A DNA stretch of 64,000 bases from Arachnia propionica (GCF_003859805.1 NZ_RQZG01000018.1:60254-124253), one strand, 5' to 3'; positions 51,342 to 61,022 are shown, counted from the first letter of the stretch. The notes: generated from the sequence alone by a model not told the origin. A program made the numbers and translations.

Positions 51342-51496
51342 GTTACGTCCATGTAGTTTTGCCCAACTGTGGACAACCCTGTGGAGAATGGTGCGGACAG
51401 TGCAGGGCCTTGTGGAAGCGGGTTCGGTCGCACCCCGGGAAGCCGTTGAGTTACGTCGGTGTAGTTTTGCCCAGCTGTGGACAACCCTGTGGACAG
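51342..51496. promoter_or_regulatory. Two 44-bp direct repeats with paired DnaA-box-like 9-mers
   Basis: Repeats at 51342-51385 and 51450-51493 differ at four positions. Each ends with two 9-mers 12 bp apart: TGTGGACAA (51368, 51476), complement TTGTCCACA, the high-GC actinobacterial DnaA box, then TGTGGAGAA (51380) or TGTGGACAG (51488). This 220-bp gap has no gene. A DnaA titration or regulatory site is likely; a replication origin is less likely without an AT-rich region. Confidence 0.65.
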
Positions 51497-51511
51497 GCTG
51501 GGGAGAGCTGT

Positions 51512-52954
51512 TCACGGGGACAACGGTGAGCCCGCGTCACGCAGCACCGGAAGGCGCATCGTGAACCGTGCGCCACCACCGGGATGGTTCCCGGCCCGGA
51601 CCGTGCCGGCGTGTGCCTCGACGGTGTGGGCGACGATCGCCAGACCGAGCCCCGTGCCCGGGGTGTTGCGGGCGCGGTCGGAGCGGTAGAAGCGATCGAA
51701 GATGTGCGGCAGGTCCTCCTCCGCGATGCCCGGCCCCGAGTCGGTGATCGTGAGCACGCCCTCGCCGCTCAGCTCCACCCAGATCGCGCCGTCGGAGGGG
51801 GAGAACTTTACCGCGTTGTCCAGCAGGTTCGTCACCGCCCGCTCCAGCGTCGAGGCATCCCCCAGCACCGCGACCGGCACCAGGTCGGTGTGGAAGGTGA
51901 TGTTCGGGCCTCGACGTTCCGCACGGGCCAGGGCCGCCTCCACCACCTCCGAGAAGTCCAACCGCTCCGGTTCACGCTGGAGGTGGTCGTCGCGGGTGAG
52001 TGCCACGAGATCGCCCACCAGCGCCGAGAACTCACCCAGCTGGGCGGAGACGTCGTCCAGGATCTCGGAGCGGGCCCCCTCCGGCAGCATCCCCGACTTG
52101 TCGTCGGCCACGAGCAGCTCGATGTTGGTGCGCATCGAGGTCAACGGGGTGCGCAGCTCGTGCCCGGCGTCCGCGATGAGCTGGCGTTGCTGCTCCCGGG
52201 AGGTGGCCAACGACTTCAGCATCAGGTTGAAGCTCTGGGTCAGCTCACCCAGGTCGTCCTTGCCGTAGATGCGGATCGGGGTCAGCTGATCGGTGCGGGT
52301 GACGTTCTTCACCGCGTTCGACAGGCGACGCACCGGGCCCAACGCGGTCTGGGCCGCCCACAGCGCCGTCGCGGTGGTGGTGATGATCCCGACGATGCTG
52401 GAGAGCAGGATCACGATCCACAGGGACTGGAGGGTGGCGTTCAGTGCATCCATCGGGCGGGCGTACATCACCGCGTAGCTGGACGGTTTCCCTGCCCCGT
52501 CGAGGGCGCGCAGCGGGACCGAGACCAGCCGGTACGAGACCCCCTCCTCGGTGGTGAAGGACCGGGCGCGTTGTCCCACCTGCATCCGGGCCAGGGCGAC
52601 GTCCGCCGCGGTGGGGGCCAGCACCACCGTCTGGCCGGGGAGCTGGCGGGCCTCACCGGTGGCGGAGGTCAGTGCGACCAGCTCCCGTGACGACATGGTC
52701 TCGGCGGTCAGCCCGCCCAGGGCCTCCACGTCCCCCGCGATGGTGCTGGCCGCCTGGTGGGCCGCCGTGGTGAGTTCCTGGTCGAGCTGGCCCAGCAGCG
52801 ACAGTCGGGTGGAGATGAAGGCGGTGCCCCCGACCAGCAGGACGGAGGCCGCCACGGAGATGCCGGTCAGTGAGGCCAGCCTGGCGCGCAGGGACTGGCC
52901 GGTGATGAGCCGGGTCACGGCCCGCTGGAACCTGACCCAGAGGGAACCGATCAC
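51512..52954 (-). CDS. mprB: Sensor histidine kinase, MprB-like
   Basis: A 480-residue two-helix sensor. Membrane helices at about 32-52 and 178-202 bracket an extracellular domain. A HAMP linker follows, then HisKA with phospho-acceptor His in [11 protein letters not shown] near residue 255, and HATPase_c with [29 protein letters not shown] and [11 protein letters not shown]. The layout matches mycobacterial MprB, which senses envelope stress and feeds SigE/SigB; the name is by analogy. It overlaps the regulator gene by 4 bp. Confidence 0.88.
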   Translation of the reverse strand: MIGSLWVRFQRAVTRLITGQSLRARLASLTGISVAASVLLVGGTAFISTRLSLLGQLDQELTTAAHQAASTIAGDVEALGGLTAETMSSRELVALTSATGEARQLPGQTVVLAPTAADVALARMQVGQRARSFTTEEGVSYRLVSVPLRALDGAGKPSSYAVMYARPMDALNATLQSLWIVILLSSIVGIITTTATALWAAQTALGPVRRLSNAVKNVTRTDQLTPIRIYGKDDLGELTQSFNLMLKSLATSREQQRQLIADAGHELRTPLTSMRTNIELLVADDKSGMLPEGARSEILDDVSAQLGEFSALVGDLVALTRDDHLQREPERLDFSEVVEAALARAERRGPNITFHTDLVPVAVLGDASTLERAVTNLLDNAVKFSPSDGAIWVELSGEGVLTITDSGPGIAEEDLPHIFDRFYRSDRARNTPGTGLGLAIVAHTVEAHAGTVRAGNHPGGGARFTMRLPVLRDAGSPLSP

Positions 52955-53637
52955 GGGGCCGTTTCACGCAGGACGTATCCGACGCCGCGCACCGTGTGGA
53001 TGAGCCGTGGCAGCCCTCCGGCCTCGGTCTTGCGGCGCAGGTAACCGATGTAGACCTCCAGGGAGTTGGCGGTGGCGGGGAACTCGAATCCCCACACCTC
53101 GTTGAGGAGGGTGTTGCGTTCCATCACGCGGCGTGGGTTCTCCATGAACGCCTGCAGCAGGGCGAACTCGGTGCGGGTCAGCGAGATGTGCTGTCCGGCC
53201 CGCGTGACCTCCCGGTGCTGCGGATCGAGGGTGACGTCCTGGAAGGTCAGCACCCTCGACTCCGACTCCGGGGCCTGCTTCGAGCGCCGGGTCAGGGCCC
53301 GGAGCCTGGCCAGCAGCTCGTCGAGGGCGAAGGGCTTGACCATGTAGTCGTCGGCCCCGGCGTCCAGCCCGTCCACCCGGTCACCGACGGCGTCGCGGGC
53401 GGTGAGGATGAGGATCGGGACGTCGTTCCCGCCGTCGCGCAGCATGCGGGTGGTCTCCAGGCCGTCCAGCCGCGGCATCATCACGTCCATGATGACGGCG
53501 TCGAAGTGGTTCCCGGCCAGTTTGGCCAGGGCCTCCACACCGTCGGCCGCGGTGACCACGTCGTCGCCGGAGTACTTCAGGGACCGGGCCAGCGAGTCGC
53601 GCACGGCCTGATCGTCGTCCACCACCAGGATCTGCAT
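52951..53637 (-). CDS. mprA: OmpR-family response regulator, MprA-like
   Basis: A 228-residue regulator. The receiver has DDD at 7-9, phospho-acceptor Asp51 in VIMDVMMP, Thr in LTARD and Lys in MVKPF. The OmpR/PhoB winged helix spans about 130-225 ([39 protein letters not shown]). ATG at 53637 selected by family start. First gene of an mprA-mprB operon, divergent from a tyrosine phosphatase gene 75 bp away. Confidence 0.92.
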   Translation of the reverse strand: MQILVVDDDQAVRDSLARSLKYSGDDVVTAADGVEALAKLAGNHFDAVIMDVMMPRLDGLETTRMLRDGGNDVPILILTARDAVGDRVDGLDAGADDYMVKPFALDELLARLRALTRRSKQAPESESRVLTFQDVTLDPQHREVTRAGQHISLTRTEFALLQAFMENPRRVMERNTLLNEVWGFEFPATANSLEVYIGYLRRKTEAGGLPRLIHTVRGVGYVLRETAP

Positions 53638-53712
53638 GGGACAAGCCTGCCACTTGGCACTGACAAACCCCACTCGAACCGCTGGATGGGGCCCTCAAAG
53701 TAGGCTTCGCTC

Positions 53713-54165
53713 ATGAGGAAACTGCTGTTCGTGTGCTGGGGCAACATCTGTCGTTCTCCGATGGGGGAGCGGGTGGCCAGGCGGATGAGTGAGGACCGGG
53801 GCCTGGACGTGGTCGTCACGAGCGTGGGGATCTCCTCGGAGGAGGTGGGCAACCCCATCGATCGTCGTGCAGCGAAGGTCCTGACCGACGCGGGGTACGA
53901 CGCCTCCGGGCATCGTGCCCGACGGGTCACCGTCGCTGATCTGGAGGAGGCCGACCTGGTGGTGGCGGCCGAGACGACGCACCTCTCCCGGCTGCGGCAG
54001 ATCCACCCCGAGGGCACCTACGCGCTGCTCAACGACTTCAACCCGGGGATGGCCCCGGGGACCGACCTGCAGGACCCCTGGTACGGGCCGGCCAGTGGGT
54101 TCACCGAGACCCTCGCTGACATCGAGGCGGCGATGCCGGGAATCCTCGACCGGTTGGCGAGGTGA
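53713..54165 (+). CDS. Low-molecular-weight protein-tyrosine phosphatase
   Basis: A 150-residue phosphatase. The P-loop CX5R is CWGNICRS (Cys8 to Arg14) and the general-acid Asp is in LQDPWYG near residue 122. It belongs to the PtpA-type group that removes phosphate from tyrosine residues in bacteria. No tyrosine kinase lies nearby. A sigma-factor promoter-like motif starts 3 bp after its stop. Confidence 0.9.
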   Translation: MRKLLFVCWGNICRSPMGERVARRMSEDRGLDVVVTSVGISSEEVGNPIDRRAAKVLTDAGYDASGHRARRVTVADLEEADLVVAAETTHLSRLRQIHPEGTYALLNDFNPGMAPGTDLQDPWYGPASGFTETLADIEAAMPGILDRLAR

Positions 54166-54167
54166 CA

Positions 54168-54194
54168 GAACCTGATCCCCACCTCGGACGTTTG
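54168..54194 (+). promoter_or_regulatory. Putative ECF promoter of the first sigma gene
   Basis: GAACCT (54168-54173), a 15-bp spacer, CGTTTG (54189-54194). The same pair (GAACCT, 16 bp, CGTCTG) precedes the paralogous sigma gene at 56072-56099. ECF sigma factors often recognise AAC in the -35 and CGT in the -10, so autoregulation is likely. Confidence 0.5.
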
Positions 54195-54215
54195 CGGAGG
54201 TGAAAGGGGGTCGAG

Positions 54216-54740
54216 ATGTCGACCAGGGCCGAGATCCAGGAGCACTTCTCCGAGTTCGTCGTGGAGCATCTGGACGTGCTGGTCAGGATCGCCCGTTCCC
54301 TGACCGGCAACGCCGATGCCGCCGACGACCTGGCGCAGAGTGCCCTGGAGAAGGCGTACCGATCCTGGCCGAGGGTGATGACGATGGCGGAGCCGCTGGC
54401 CTACGTGCGGCGGATCCTCGTCAACTCCGCCTATGACGCCTGGCGGCGCAAGACGCGGTTCCAGCGCATCTTCGGGGTGCGCGCCGAGGTCGACGACCCG
54501 CCCGCGACCGCCCGGTGGGGCAGGAGCGAGGCCACCGTCGACTCACTCAGCGAGATCGATGCCCTCATGGCCCCCCTCACCGACAAGGAGCGTGCCGTGG
54601 TGAGCCTGAGGTTCCTGCTCGGGCTCACCGAGGCCGAGACCGCCCACGAGCTCGGCATCGCCGTCGGCACCGTCAAGTCCACAGCGTCCCGCGCCCTGAA
54701 ACGGATGCGGGTGGCCGAGCACCAGCGAAGTGGAGTCTGA
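54216..54740 (+). CDS. ECF sigma factor (SigE family), copy 1
   Basis: A 174-residue extracytoplasmic-function sigma factor. Region 2 covers about 12-80 (LVRIARSLTGNADAADDLAQSALEKAYRSW and YVRRILVNSAYDAWRR); region 4 covers about 118-170 (LTDKERAVVSLRFLLGLTEAETAHELGIAVGTVKST). It is paralogous to the gene at 56121. The following gene, 1 bp downstream, encodes a single-pass membrane protein that replaces a classic anti-sigma factor. RBS AAAGGGGG. Confidence 0.9.
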   Translation: MSTRAEIQEHFSEFVVEHLDVLVRIARSLTGNADAADDLAQSALEKAYRSWPRVMTMAEPLAYVRRILVNSAYDAWRRKTRFQRIFGVRAEVDDPPATARWGRSEATVDSLSEIDALMAPLTDKERAVVSLRFLLGLTEAETAHELGIAVGTVKSTASRALKRMRVAEHQRSGV

Positions 54741-54741
54741 C

Positions 54742-55935
54742 ATGGACACCAAGGATCTGCAGAACCTGTTCGACCGGCCTTCGGGCACCCGTCTCAGCGC
54801 CGCCACGGTGCTGGAGCACGTGGAGGGGCGACGGCGGGCCCGCCATCGCGCCGCGGCCGGGGGGATCGCCGTCATGGTCGCCGCCGCGGTCGGGATCGGT
54901 GCGGTGCACCTTCGGACCGGGACCACCTCGCCCGGTCCGGACGTGCTGGCCACCCCGGCACCACCGGTCCCGACGACGGGCAGGGTGTTCGAGCAGTCCG
55001 GGTCCCCCACGGTGGGGTCGACTGAGCCGGGACCCGACTTCCCGGGGCACCGGTGTGATGTCTCGCTGCCGGATTCCTGGCGCGATGTCATCGGCGCCGC
55101 ACCGCGCACCACCTCGGGTGAGGACCTGGTGCCGGTGCGTGGTGGTGGTGTCGTGCGTGCCACCGAGGACTCGGTGCGGTGGGAGCGGCCGGGGCAGGCC
55201 ACGGTGACCATCCACGAGGGCCCCGAGCAGGTGTGGGGGCTGGACAGCGATTCCCGGTTCGTGGTGTTCCAGGTGGTCGACAGCCTGCTGGTGTGGGATG
55301 TCGAGCACCCGGACCGGAAGCCGTGGGACGCGACGGCGGGGATCCAGGTCCAGGAGAACTGGCGGGCGGTCTCCGAGGGGCAGCTGTGGCTGGAGGACGG
55401 GGCGACGGGGTCGATCCTGCATGCCGATCTCACGCGTGGTGAGAGCCTGACCAGGGTTGAGGCACCCGCCGACCACTGGGTGCGTCGACCCGTGGGTGGG
55501 CGGGCACAGCTGGTGTCGGAGGGCAGACCGACCCTCCTGCTCAGCCCTGACGGCACGACGGTCCCGTTCGAGGGATCGGACGAGGACGTGGAGATCCTGG
55601 GGGTCTCCGGGGAGGTCCATCTGCTCTCCCCCTGGAGGGTCGGCACCGAGGACGACGAGCTGCAGGCCGAGCTGTGGAGTCCCCGGTGGGGGGCTGCCTT
55701 CCCGATTCCCGGGGGGAGCACCCTGGCGGGGGACTGGGTCGTCATCCATGACTCGATGCTGTTCAACCACCGCACGGGGGTGAGCGTGCAGGTCGACGGC
55801 GCCTCCTCGCTGTTCCTGGACGGGGAGGGCGAGGATGCGTTCCTGCGCGTCCTGTACGAGGGCGAGAGCGGGCACGTGGTTGACCAGTACGCGCACACCC
55901 TCAGGCTCAGTGATCTGCCCGAGGTGCACTGCTGA
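54742..55935 (+). CDS. Single-pass membrane protein paired with sigma copy 1
   Basis: A 397-residue protein: about 40 cytoplasmic residues (MDTKDLQNLFDRPSG ... RRRARHRAA), one membrane helix (about 42-58), a Thr/Pro linker and a ~320-residue extracytoplasmic domain opening with HRCDVSLPDSWRDV and rich in Trp/Asp strands suggestive of a beta-propeller. The short N-terminal region may hold the sigma factor and the outer domain may sense the signal; no zinc anti-sigma motif is present, so anti-sigma function is inference. Paralogue of the gene at 56647. Confidence 0.8.
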   Translation: MDTKDLQNLFDRPSGTRLSAATVLEHVEGRRRARHRAAAGGIAVMVAAAVGIGAVHLRTGTTSPGPDVLATPAPPVPTTGRVFEQSGSPTVGSTEPGPDFPGHRCDVSLPDSWRDVIGAAPRTTSGEDLVPVRGGGVVRATEDSVRWERPGQATVTIHEGPEQVWGLDSDSRFVVFQVVDSLLVWDVEHPDRKPWDATAGIQVQENWRAVSEGQLWLEDGATGSILHADLTRGESLTRVEAPADHWVRRPVGGRAQLVSEGRPTLLLSPDGTTVPFEGSDEDVEILGVSGEVHLLSPWRVGTEDDELQAELWSPRWGAAFPIPGGSTLAGDWVVIHDSMLFNHRTGVSVQVDGASSLFLDGEGEDAFLRVLYEGESGHVVDQYAHTLRLSDLPEVHC

Positions 55936-56071
55936 GTCACCCGGTCGTCGCCCTGCAGGCGCGGAGCGCCGCGTCGCCCGCGGGGACCCGCTGCGAGTCG
56001 GCCAGGCTGGAACAACCCGCCGGGTGATGCCCGCCTCCTGCGAGGTCTCGGAGAAACTCGTGGCCAGTTGT

Positions 56072-56099
56072 GAACCTTTCGGGCAGGATGCTTCGTCTG
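56072..56099 (+). promoter_or_regulatory. Putative ECF promoter of the second sigma gene
   Basis: GAACCT (56072-56077), 16 bp, CGTCTG (56094-56099), 22 bp before the ATG. Matches the motif upstream of sigma copy 1 although the surrounding DNA is not alike. The rest of the 185-bp gap shows no gene. Confidence 0.5.
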
Positions 56100-56120
56100 T
56101 GCTGGTGAAAGGAGGGCAAG

Positions 56121-56645
56121 ATGCCAACCACCACCGAGCTCCAGGAGAGCTTCCAGGAGTTCACCAGCGCGAACCTGAGCCATCTGGTCAAGATCGCCCG
56201 ATCGTTGACCGGGAACGCCGACGCCGCCGATGAGCTGGTGCAGACGGCCATGGAGAAGGCCTGCCGTTCCTGGTCCAAGGTGATGCGGGCGACGGATCAG
56301 CTGTCCTACGTCCGCCGGATCCTGGTGAACTCCGCCTACGACTCGTGGCGCAGGAAACGGCGGTTCCTGCAGATCTTCCAACCCAGCGACGACCCGGCCG
56401 AGCCCGTGTCCCGCTCATCGTGGGGGGACCCACAGCACAACCTGGACCGCAGCGCCGTGATCGAGGAACTGATGCGCCCCTTGTCACCCCGGGAACGTGC
56501 GGTCATCACGCTGCGTTTCCTCGCCGACCTCACCGAGGCCGCCACCGCCTACGAGCTGGGCATCGCGGTTGGCACAGTCAAGTCCACCACCGCCCGCGCA
56601 CTGAACAAGATGCGCGTGGTCGACATCGAGACGATCGGAGCCTGA
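56121..56645 (+). CDS. ECF sigma factor (SigE family), copy 2
   Basis: A 174-residue sigma factor, same length as copy 1 and clearly homologous throughout: LVKIARSLTGNADAADELVQTAMEKACRSW in region 2 and SPRERAVITLRFLADLTEAATAYELGIAVGTVKSTTARALNKMRV in region 4. The linker between regions differs most (FLQIFQPSDDPAEP). A duplication with its partner gene is evident. GAAAGGAGGG precedes the ATG. Confidence 0.9.
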   Translation: MPTTTELQESFQEFTSANLSHLVKIARSLTGNADAADELVQTAMEKACRSWSKVMRATDQLSYVRRILVNSAYDSWRRKRRFLQIFQPSDDPAEPVSRSSWGDPQHNLDRSAVIEELMRPLSPRERAVITLRFLADLTEAATAYELGIAVGTVKSTTARALNKMRVVDIETIGA

Positions 56646-56646
56646 G

Positions 56647-57957
56647 ATGGACACCAAGGACCTGAAGAACCTGCTCCAGAACCAGTCCAGCGACACCTCC
56701 CTCACCCCGCAGGGGGTGTGGCACTACACCCGCAGGCGCAAGCGTGCCCGGCAGCGCATCGCCACCGTGACCGCCGTCGCCGCACTCACCGTCGGCATCG
56801 GCCTGGGGGCGGTGTACCTCGGCTCCTCGGCCCGCAACCAGCGCCCGGAGATCCTGACGGTGCCGAGCACCCCGGAACCGTCCCCGACGACGACACCGAC
56901 GACCACCGAGCAGGCGTCCACCGAGCCGACGTCGGCCAAGCCATCCACGACGGCCTCCTCCGAGGAGGAGCATCCCGACGAGACCCCGCCGAAGCCCGGT
57001 GCGGAGCCGAAGTGTGTGCTCCCGATGCCGCAGTCCTGGCTGAACGCCTTCGAGGCGGAGACCGCGGTGTCCTCCGACGAGACCGTGGCCTTCGTGGAGC
57101 GCGGCACCCGGGTGAAGCTGGTTCAGGGGAAGAAGGACACCGGAACCCTCAGCCTGGTCTCCACCGGTGGCAAGGAGACCCTGATCGACGATCAGGTGGA
57201 CACCGTCCAGTTCCACCCTGTCACTGACGGTCGTTTCGTGGTCTACCCCGACACCAACGGCCGAGTGATGGTGTGGGATCGCACCAGCGGCGCGGAGAGC
57301 CAGCCCATCGACTTCCTGCCCGCCGACGGTGCGGGCCGCAGCCTGAGCATCTCCAACGGGAGGCTGTGGATCAGCAGCGGGGAGGTTACCCCGAACAGCG
57401 GGGACCCGGTCTTCACCGAGGCGAGCCTCCACGTCGTGGACCTGAACGCAGGCCTCAAGGCGGAGCTGGTCCTGGAGAACCAGAAGTTCCAGCCGCTGAC
57501 TGCGCTGGACGGACGGGGCCAGGTGCATCTGGTCGACGGGGGGACCAGGTTCGTCGATCCCGACGGCACGATGGAACCGGTGGTCAAGGGGTACCCGCAG
57601 TACGGGGCCGAGGGCCGTACCGGCCAGATCCTCGCCCTGAGCGACGGCAGCGAGGCCAGCGGTGTCTGGCTCCACCACTCGGACTGGGGTGAACCCGTCC
57701 AGATGGTTGAGGAAGGAGCGGGCAGCTACGGCGGTGTCGCCGGGGAGTGGCTGGCGAGCGACAACCGGCTCCACAATCTCTTCACCGACGCCGCCTTCGA
57801 GGACCGCGATGCCAAGCACAGCTACACCTTCACCGTGCCTGCTCGAGGAGAGGTGCTGATCAGTCAGCACACCGCCTCCGAGAAGCTGTCCGACGACATC
57901 ATGGTGAGAACCATCCCGTTGTCGGACCTGCCCGAGGAGGATGTCACCTGCAGGTGA
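56647..57957 (+). CDS. Single-pass membrane protein paired with sigma copy 2
   Basis: A 436-residue protein. It begins MDTKDLKNLLQNQSSD, nearly identical in pattern to the copy-1 partner, has a basic RRRKRARQR patch before the helix (about 39-57), a longer Thr/Pro/Glu-rich stalk (about 75-118), then an extracytoplasmic domain starting KCVLPMPQSWLNAF. WDRTSGAESQPIDFLPADGAG and similar strands again suggest a propeller. Ends at a strong terminator. Confidence 0.8.
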   Translation: MDTKDLKNLLQNQSSDTSLTPQGVWHYTRRRKRARQRIATVTAVAALTVGIGLGAVYLGSSARNQRPEILTVPSTPEPSPTTTPTTTEQASTEPTSAKPSTTASSEEEHPDETPPKPGAEPKCVLPMPQSWLNAFEAETAVSSDETVAFVERGTRVKLVQGKKDTGTLSLVSTGGKETLIDDQVDTVQFHPVTDGRFVVYPDTNGRVMVWDRTSGAESQPIDFLPADGAGRSLSISNGRLWISSGEVTPNSGDPVFTEASLHVVDLNAGLKAELVLENQKFQPLTALDGRGQVHLVDGGTRFVDPDGTMEPVVKGYPQYGAEGRTGQILALSDGSEASGVWLHHSDWGEPVQMVEEGAGSYGGVAGEWLASDNRLHNLFTDAAFEDRDAKHSYTFTVPARGEVLISQHTASEKLSDDIMVRTIPLSDLPEEDVTCR

Positions 57958-57974
57958 GGCGGGAGCGATCCCGG

Positions 57975-58005
57975 CCCCGGCCCTGGCCTCTGGTCAGGGC
58001 CGGGG
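57975..58005 (+). terminator. Terminator after the second sigma pair
   Basis: 11-bp arms CCCCGGCCCTG and CAGGGCCGGGG around a 9-nt loop, followed by GTTT; 17 bp after the gene stop. Confidence 0.75.
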
Positions 58006-58053
58006 GTTTCACACGCTCGGCTCGCTCGGTCACGCTGGTCGGCCCTCACCTCG

Positions 58054-58459
58054 GTGGGAGGACACACCGCACCTGAGGCGTCGGCAGAGGAACCGGGGCC
58101 CCTGCCGTCGTGGGCCAGGTGCGTGGTTCCCCTCCCGGAGTCGTGGCAGGAGCCTGTACCCGGCGCACGTGTTCGCCAACGCCTGGTTCGGTGCGACCTA
58201 CAGGGGCAGCCTACAGTACACCCGCGGTCACGGTGTCTGGGTGGCCCGTCCGTCCTGGTCCTCGAGCCAGTTCTGGGGACCGATCGACCATGCGATGGTG
58301 GTCAACCACCCCGGGAGCGTCCACCTGCTCTCGGCCAGGCTCTGGGAACTGGATGAGGCCCGGCTGTGGGGCTCCTCGACCGGGGAGACCATCGAGTCGG
58401 GGGTGGCCGACAGCATGGCCTGGGGAGCGGGGAGACGACGAGCGAGCGTCGGATGCTGA
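58054..58459 (+). pseudogene. Broken third copy of the sigma-partner membrane protein
   Basis: A frame beginning GGHTAPEASAEEPGPLPSWARCVVPLPESWQ matches the stalk and first strand of the two intact partners (CVLPMPQSW, CDVSLPDSW). After one extra base near 58148 it continues SLYPAHVFANAWFGATYRG to SARLWELDEARLWGSSTGE, again like the paralogues. It lacks the cytoplasmic part, the membrane helix and the C-terminal half, and has no sigma gene of its own. From 58460 to 58765 nothing further is recognisable except the argF leader. Confidence 0.7.
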
Positions 58460-58765
58460 GGTTGACCGAACTGGCCGAGGTGACCTGCCAGTGGTGCCCA
58501 CCTTGCCGTCGCCCTCGGCCGTGCCGTTCAGCAGGAGGTGCGGTCGAGGGCGACGGCGCGGTGTTTCAGCTCCACCCGATGAGTCCCACCCACCTCGGTG
58601 ATTCCGGGGTGACCCACCGACCCGCGTCGGGGACGAGGGACCGGATCCGTCGCGGCGGGGTCTCCAGGTCCCGCGGCACTGAGGAGGAGCGCAGGACGTG
58701 GACCGGGGCACTGCTGATCCGTGAAGCGGGTTACCCTTGTCCCTTCCACGACGAAAGGCATGGAG

Positions 58766-59758
58766 ATGCTGAAAGGACGCAGCTTCACCAAGGAGATGGA
58801 TCTCACCCCGGCCGAGTGGGCGGGTCTGCTCGACCTGGCGGCCGAGCTGAAGGCGGAGCGTCGCTCCGGGCGTGAGGGGCAGCGACTGTTCGGCAAGAAG
58901 GTCGCGCTGCTGTTCGAGAAGACCTCCACCCGGACCCGCTGCGCCTTCGAGGTGGCGATGATGGAGCAGGGGGGCAGGACCACCTACCTGGATCCGGCCG
59001 GGTCACAGATCGGGCACAAGGAGTCGGCGGCGGACACCGCGAGGGTGCTCGGTCGTTGGTACGACGGCATCGAGTTCCGCGGTTTCGAGCAGAGCACGGT
59101 TGACACCCTCGCTGCGCATGCCGGGGTGCCGGTGTACAACGGGCTCACCGACGACTGGCACCCCACCCAGGTGCTCGCCGACCACCTGACGATGCGGGAG
59201 CACTCCGGCAAGCCCTTGTCGGAGACGTCGTGGGCGTTCGTCGGGGATGTCCGCAACAACATGGGCAACTCCAACCTGGTCGCGGCGGCGATGGTGGGGG
59301 CCGACATCCGGCTCGTCGCCCCGAGGCAGCTGCAGACCACCGACGCGGTTCGCGCCCAGGCTGAGGAGATCGCCGGGGCGACGGGGGCCCGGATCACCAT
59401 CACCGATGACATCGCCGAGGGCGTGGCGGGGGTGGACTTCCTCCACACTGACGTGTGGCTGTCGTTGGGGGAGTCGAAGGAGCTGTGGGCGGAGCGGATC
59501 GAGTTGCTTCGGCCCTACCAGGTGACCATGGAGATGCTGGCGGCGACGGGGAACCCCGAGGTGAGGTTCATGCACTGCCTGCCGGCCTTCCATGACCGCA
59601 ACACCAGCATCGGCGAGGAGGTGTACCGGGCCACGGGGTTGGATGCGTTGGAGGTCACCGATGAGGTGTTCGAGTCGAGGTTCAACATCGCATTCGACCA
59701 GTCGGAGAACCGGATGCACACCATCAAGGCCCTGCTGGTGGCGACGCTGGCGGACTGA
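58766..59758 (+). CDS. argF: Ornithine carbamoyltransferase
   Basis: A 330-residue enzyme joining carbamoyl phosphate and ornithine to citrulline. Motifs: carbamoyl-phosphate loop STRTR at 54-58, HPTQ in [10 protein letters not shown], ornithine-binding NNMGNSNL (in place of the usual DxxNS order), and HCLPAFHD. The length of about 330 is typical of the catabolic ArcB/ArgI type. It stands alone without arg or arc neighbours. ATG 58766 is preferred over 58760 because AAAGG lies 7 nt upstream. Confidence 0.92.
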   Translation: MLKGRSFTKEMDLTPAEWAGLLDLAAELKAERRSGREGQRLFGKKVALLFEKTSTRTRCAFEVAMMEQGGRTTYLDPAGSQIGHKESAADTARVLGRWYDGIEFRGFEQSTVDTLAAHAGVPVYNGLTDDWHPTQVLADHLTMREHSGKPLSETSWAFVGDVRNNMGNSNLVAAAMVGADIRLVAPRQLQTTDAVRAQAEEIAGATGARITITDDIAEGVAGVDFLHTDVWLSLGESKELWAERIELLRPYQVTMEMLAATGNPEVRFMHCLPAFHDRNTSIGEEVYRATGLDALEVTDEVFESRFNIAFDQSENRMHTIKALLVATLAD

Positions 59759-59767
59759 GTCCGGCTG

Positions 59768-60679
59768 ATGGAGCTGATTCGCCGGGGAGTTCTGGAGGCC
59801 CCGCCGGGAATGGACCAGCTGATCGCCGTCGCGGTCGGGTCCAGCGGGCCGGTGGCGATGTGGGCGCCCAGCCCCGGGCTGGTCGATCCGCCCCGTGCCC
59901 GTGGCCAGGCGGTGTCCCGGTTGCCGGAACCGGTGCCGGTGGTGCTGGTCTCGTACCTGGACTCGACGGTGCCGGTGTCGTCGGTCGCGTCGGCGGTGTC
60001 GGTGACGTTTCCGCTGATCGATGAGCTCTCGGACGGGTCCTTCCTCGTGGTCGGTGCCCGGTGCGCCCACCGTCGTGGTGGCCCGGAGAACAACGCCCTG
60101 GTGATCGACCGCGACGGGCGGGTGGTGCGGGAGGGGTGTCTGGGGGACGGCATCGAGCACCTGCTGGTGGCCGCCGATGGCACCGTCTGGGCGGGTTACT
60201 TCGACGAGGGGATCTTCGGCAACCGTGGCTGGGGGACCGGGTCGAGGGCCCGTGAGCCGCTGGGTGCCGACGGCGTCGTCGCCTGGTCCGCTGACCTCGA
60301 GAGGCTGTGGGGGGCCGGGGTCAGCGTCATCGCTGACGTGTACGCCTTGAACGTGGCGGGATCCGAGGTCTGGGCGTGCACCTACCCCGATTTCCCGTTG
60401 CTGCGGATGCGGGCCGGGGCGAGCCGGGTGATCCCCACGAGAGGTCTCGACGGGGCGCGCGGTCTGGTGGTCTCCGGGAATCGGGTCGGGGTGATCGGCG
60501 GGTACGACGATCCGTTGCAGTGGGTGATGGGGCGGGTCGAGGGGGACAGGTTCGTCGGGACGGGGCGTGGCAGGTTGGCCTGCGACGTCGAGCCGAGGGG
60601 GTGGAGCGCGGTCAGCTGTCGTGGGCCGCAGGCCCATTTCTTCGACGGTCCCGAGTGGTACTGCGTCGAGCTCGGCTGA
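59768..60679 (+). CDS. Hypothetical beta-strand-rich protein
   Basis: A 303-residue soluble protein with many short strands and turns. The segment DGTVWAGYFDEGIFGNRGWG and other D/N-G repeats suggest a propeller-like fold seen in uncharacterised actinobacterial proteins. No signal peptide or catalytic motif. It begins 9 bp after argF without a clear ribosome-binding site, so it may be cotranscribed. Convergent with the module below. Confidence 0.7.
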   Translation: MELIRRGVLEAPPGMDQLIAVAVGSSGPVAMWAPSPGLVDPPRARGQAVSRLPEPVPVVLVSYLDSTVPVSSVASAVSVTFPLIDELSDGSFLVVGARCAHRRGGPENNALVIDRDGRVVREGCLGDGIEHLLVAADGTVWAGYFDEGIFGNRGWGTGSRAREPLGADGVVAWSADLERLWGAGVSVIADVYALNVAGSEVWACTYPDFPLLRMRAGASRVIPTRGLDGARGLVVSGNRVGVIGGYDDPLQWVMGRVEGDRFVGTGRGRLACDVEPRGWSAVSCRGPQAHFFDGPEWYCVELG

Positions 60680-60692
60680 GCGGGGGTGCGGC

Positions 60693-61022
60693 TCAGGCCC
60701 GGTCGTGGACGGAGCCGTCGAGGTACTCGGCCAGGTGTTCCATGATGATCGTCCCGGGTTCGGCGTTCCATTCGGGGAGGATGACGTCGCTCCACCAGGT
60801 GATCCGGGGTGGAGGGTCCGTGAGCAGAGGGCGGGCGTCGCGGTCGTCGTCGAGTCGGCGGGGACGGTGGAGGGTGAGCCACAGCTTGTCGGTGCCGGAG
60901 ATCAAGGTGGCGGGGAAGTCCTCGCCGAGCATGGCACCGTCGGGCACGAAGGCGGCGAATGCGGTCCAGATCGTCCCGTAGGTGGGTTCCTCCGGGGTGA
61001 CGAGGACTTTCTCGATGGCCAT
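60693..61022 (-). CDS. Hypothetical protein of the T7SS-like module
   Basis: A 109-residue acidic protein (MAIEKVLVTPEEPTYGTIWTAF start, WWSDVILPEWN near the end). No family recognised. It starts 3 bp after the stop of the DUF6177-like gene, behind GGAAGAGG, so it belongs to the same three-gene operon and may be a chaperone or immunity-type partner. Confidence 0.7.
   Translation of the reverse strand: MAIEKVLVTPEEPTYGTIWTAFAAFVPDGAMLGEDFPATLISGTDKLWLTLHRPRRLDDDRDARPLLTDPPPRITWWSDVILPEWNAEPGTIIMEHLAEYLDGSVHDRA

Noticed and set aside
51342..51496. Complete replication origin
   Set aside because: DnaA-like boxes are present, but there is no AT-rich unwinding stretch and no dnaA/dnaN/rpmH alongside.
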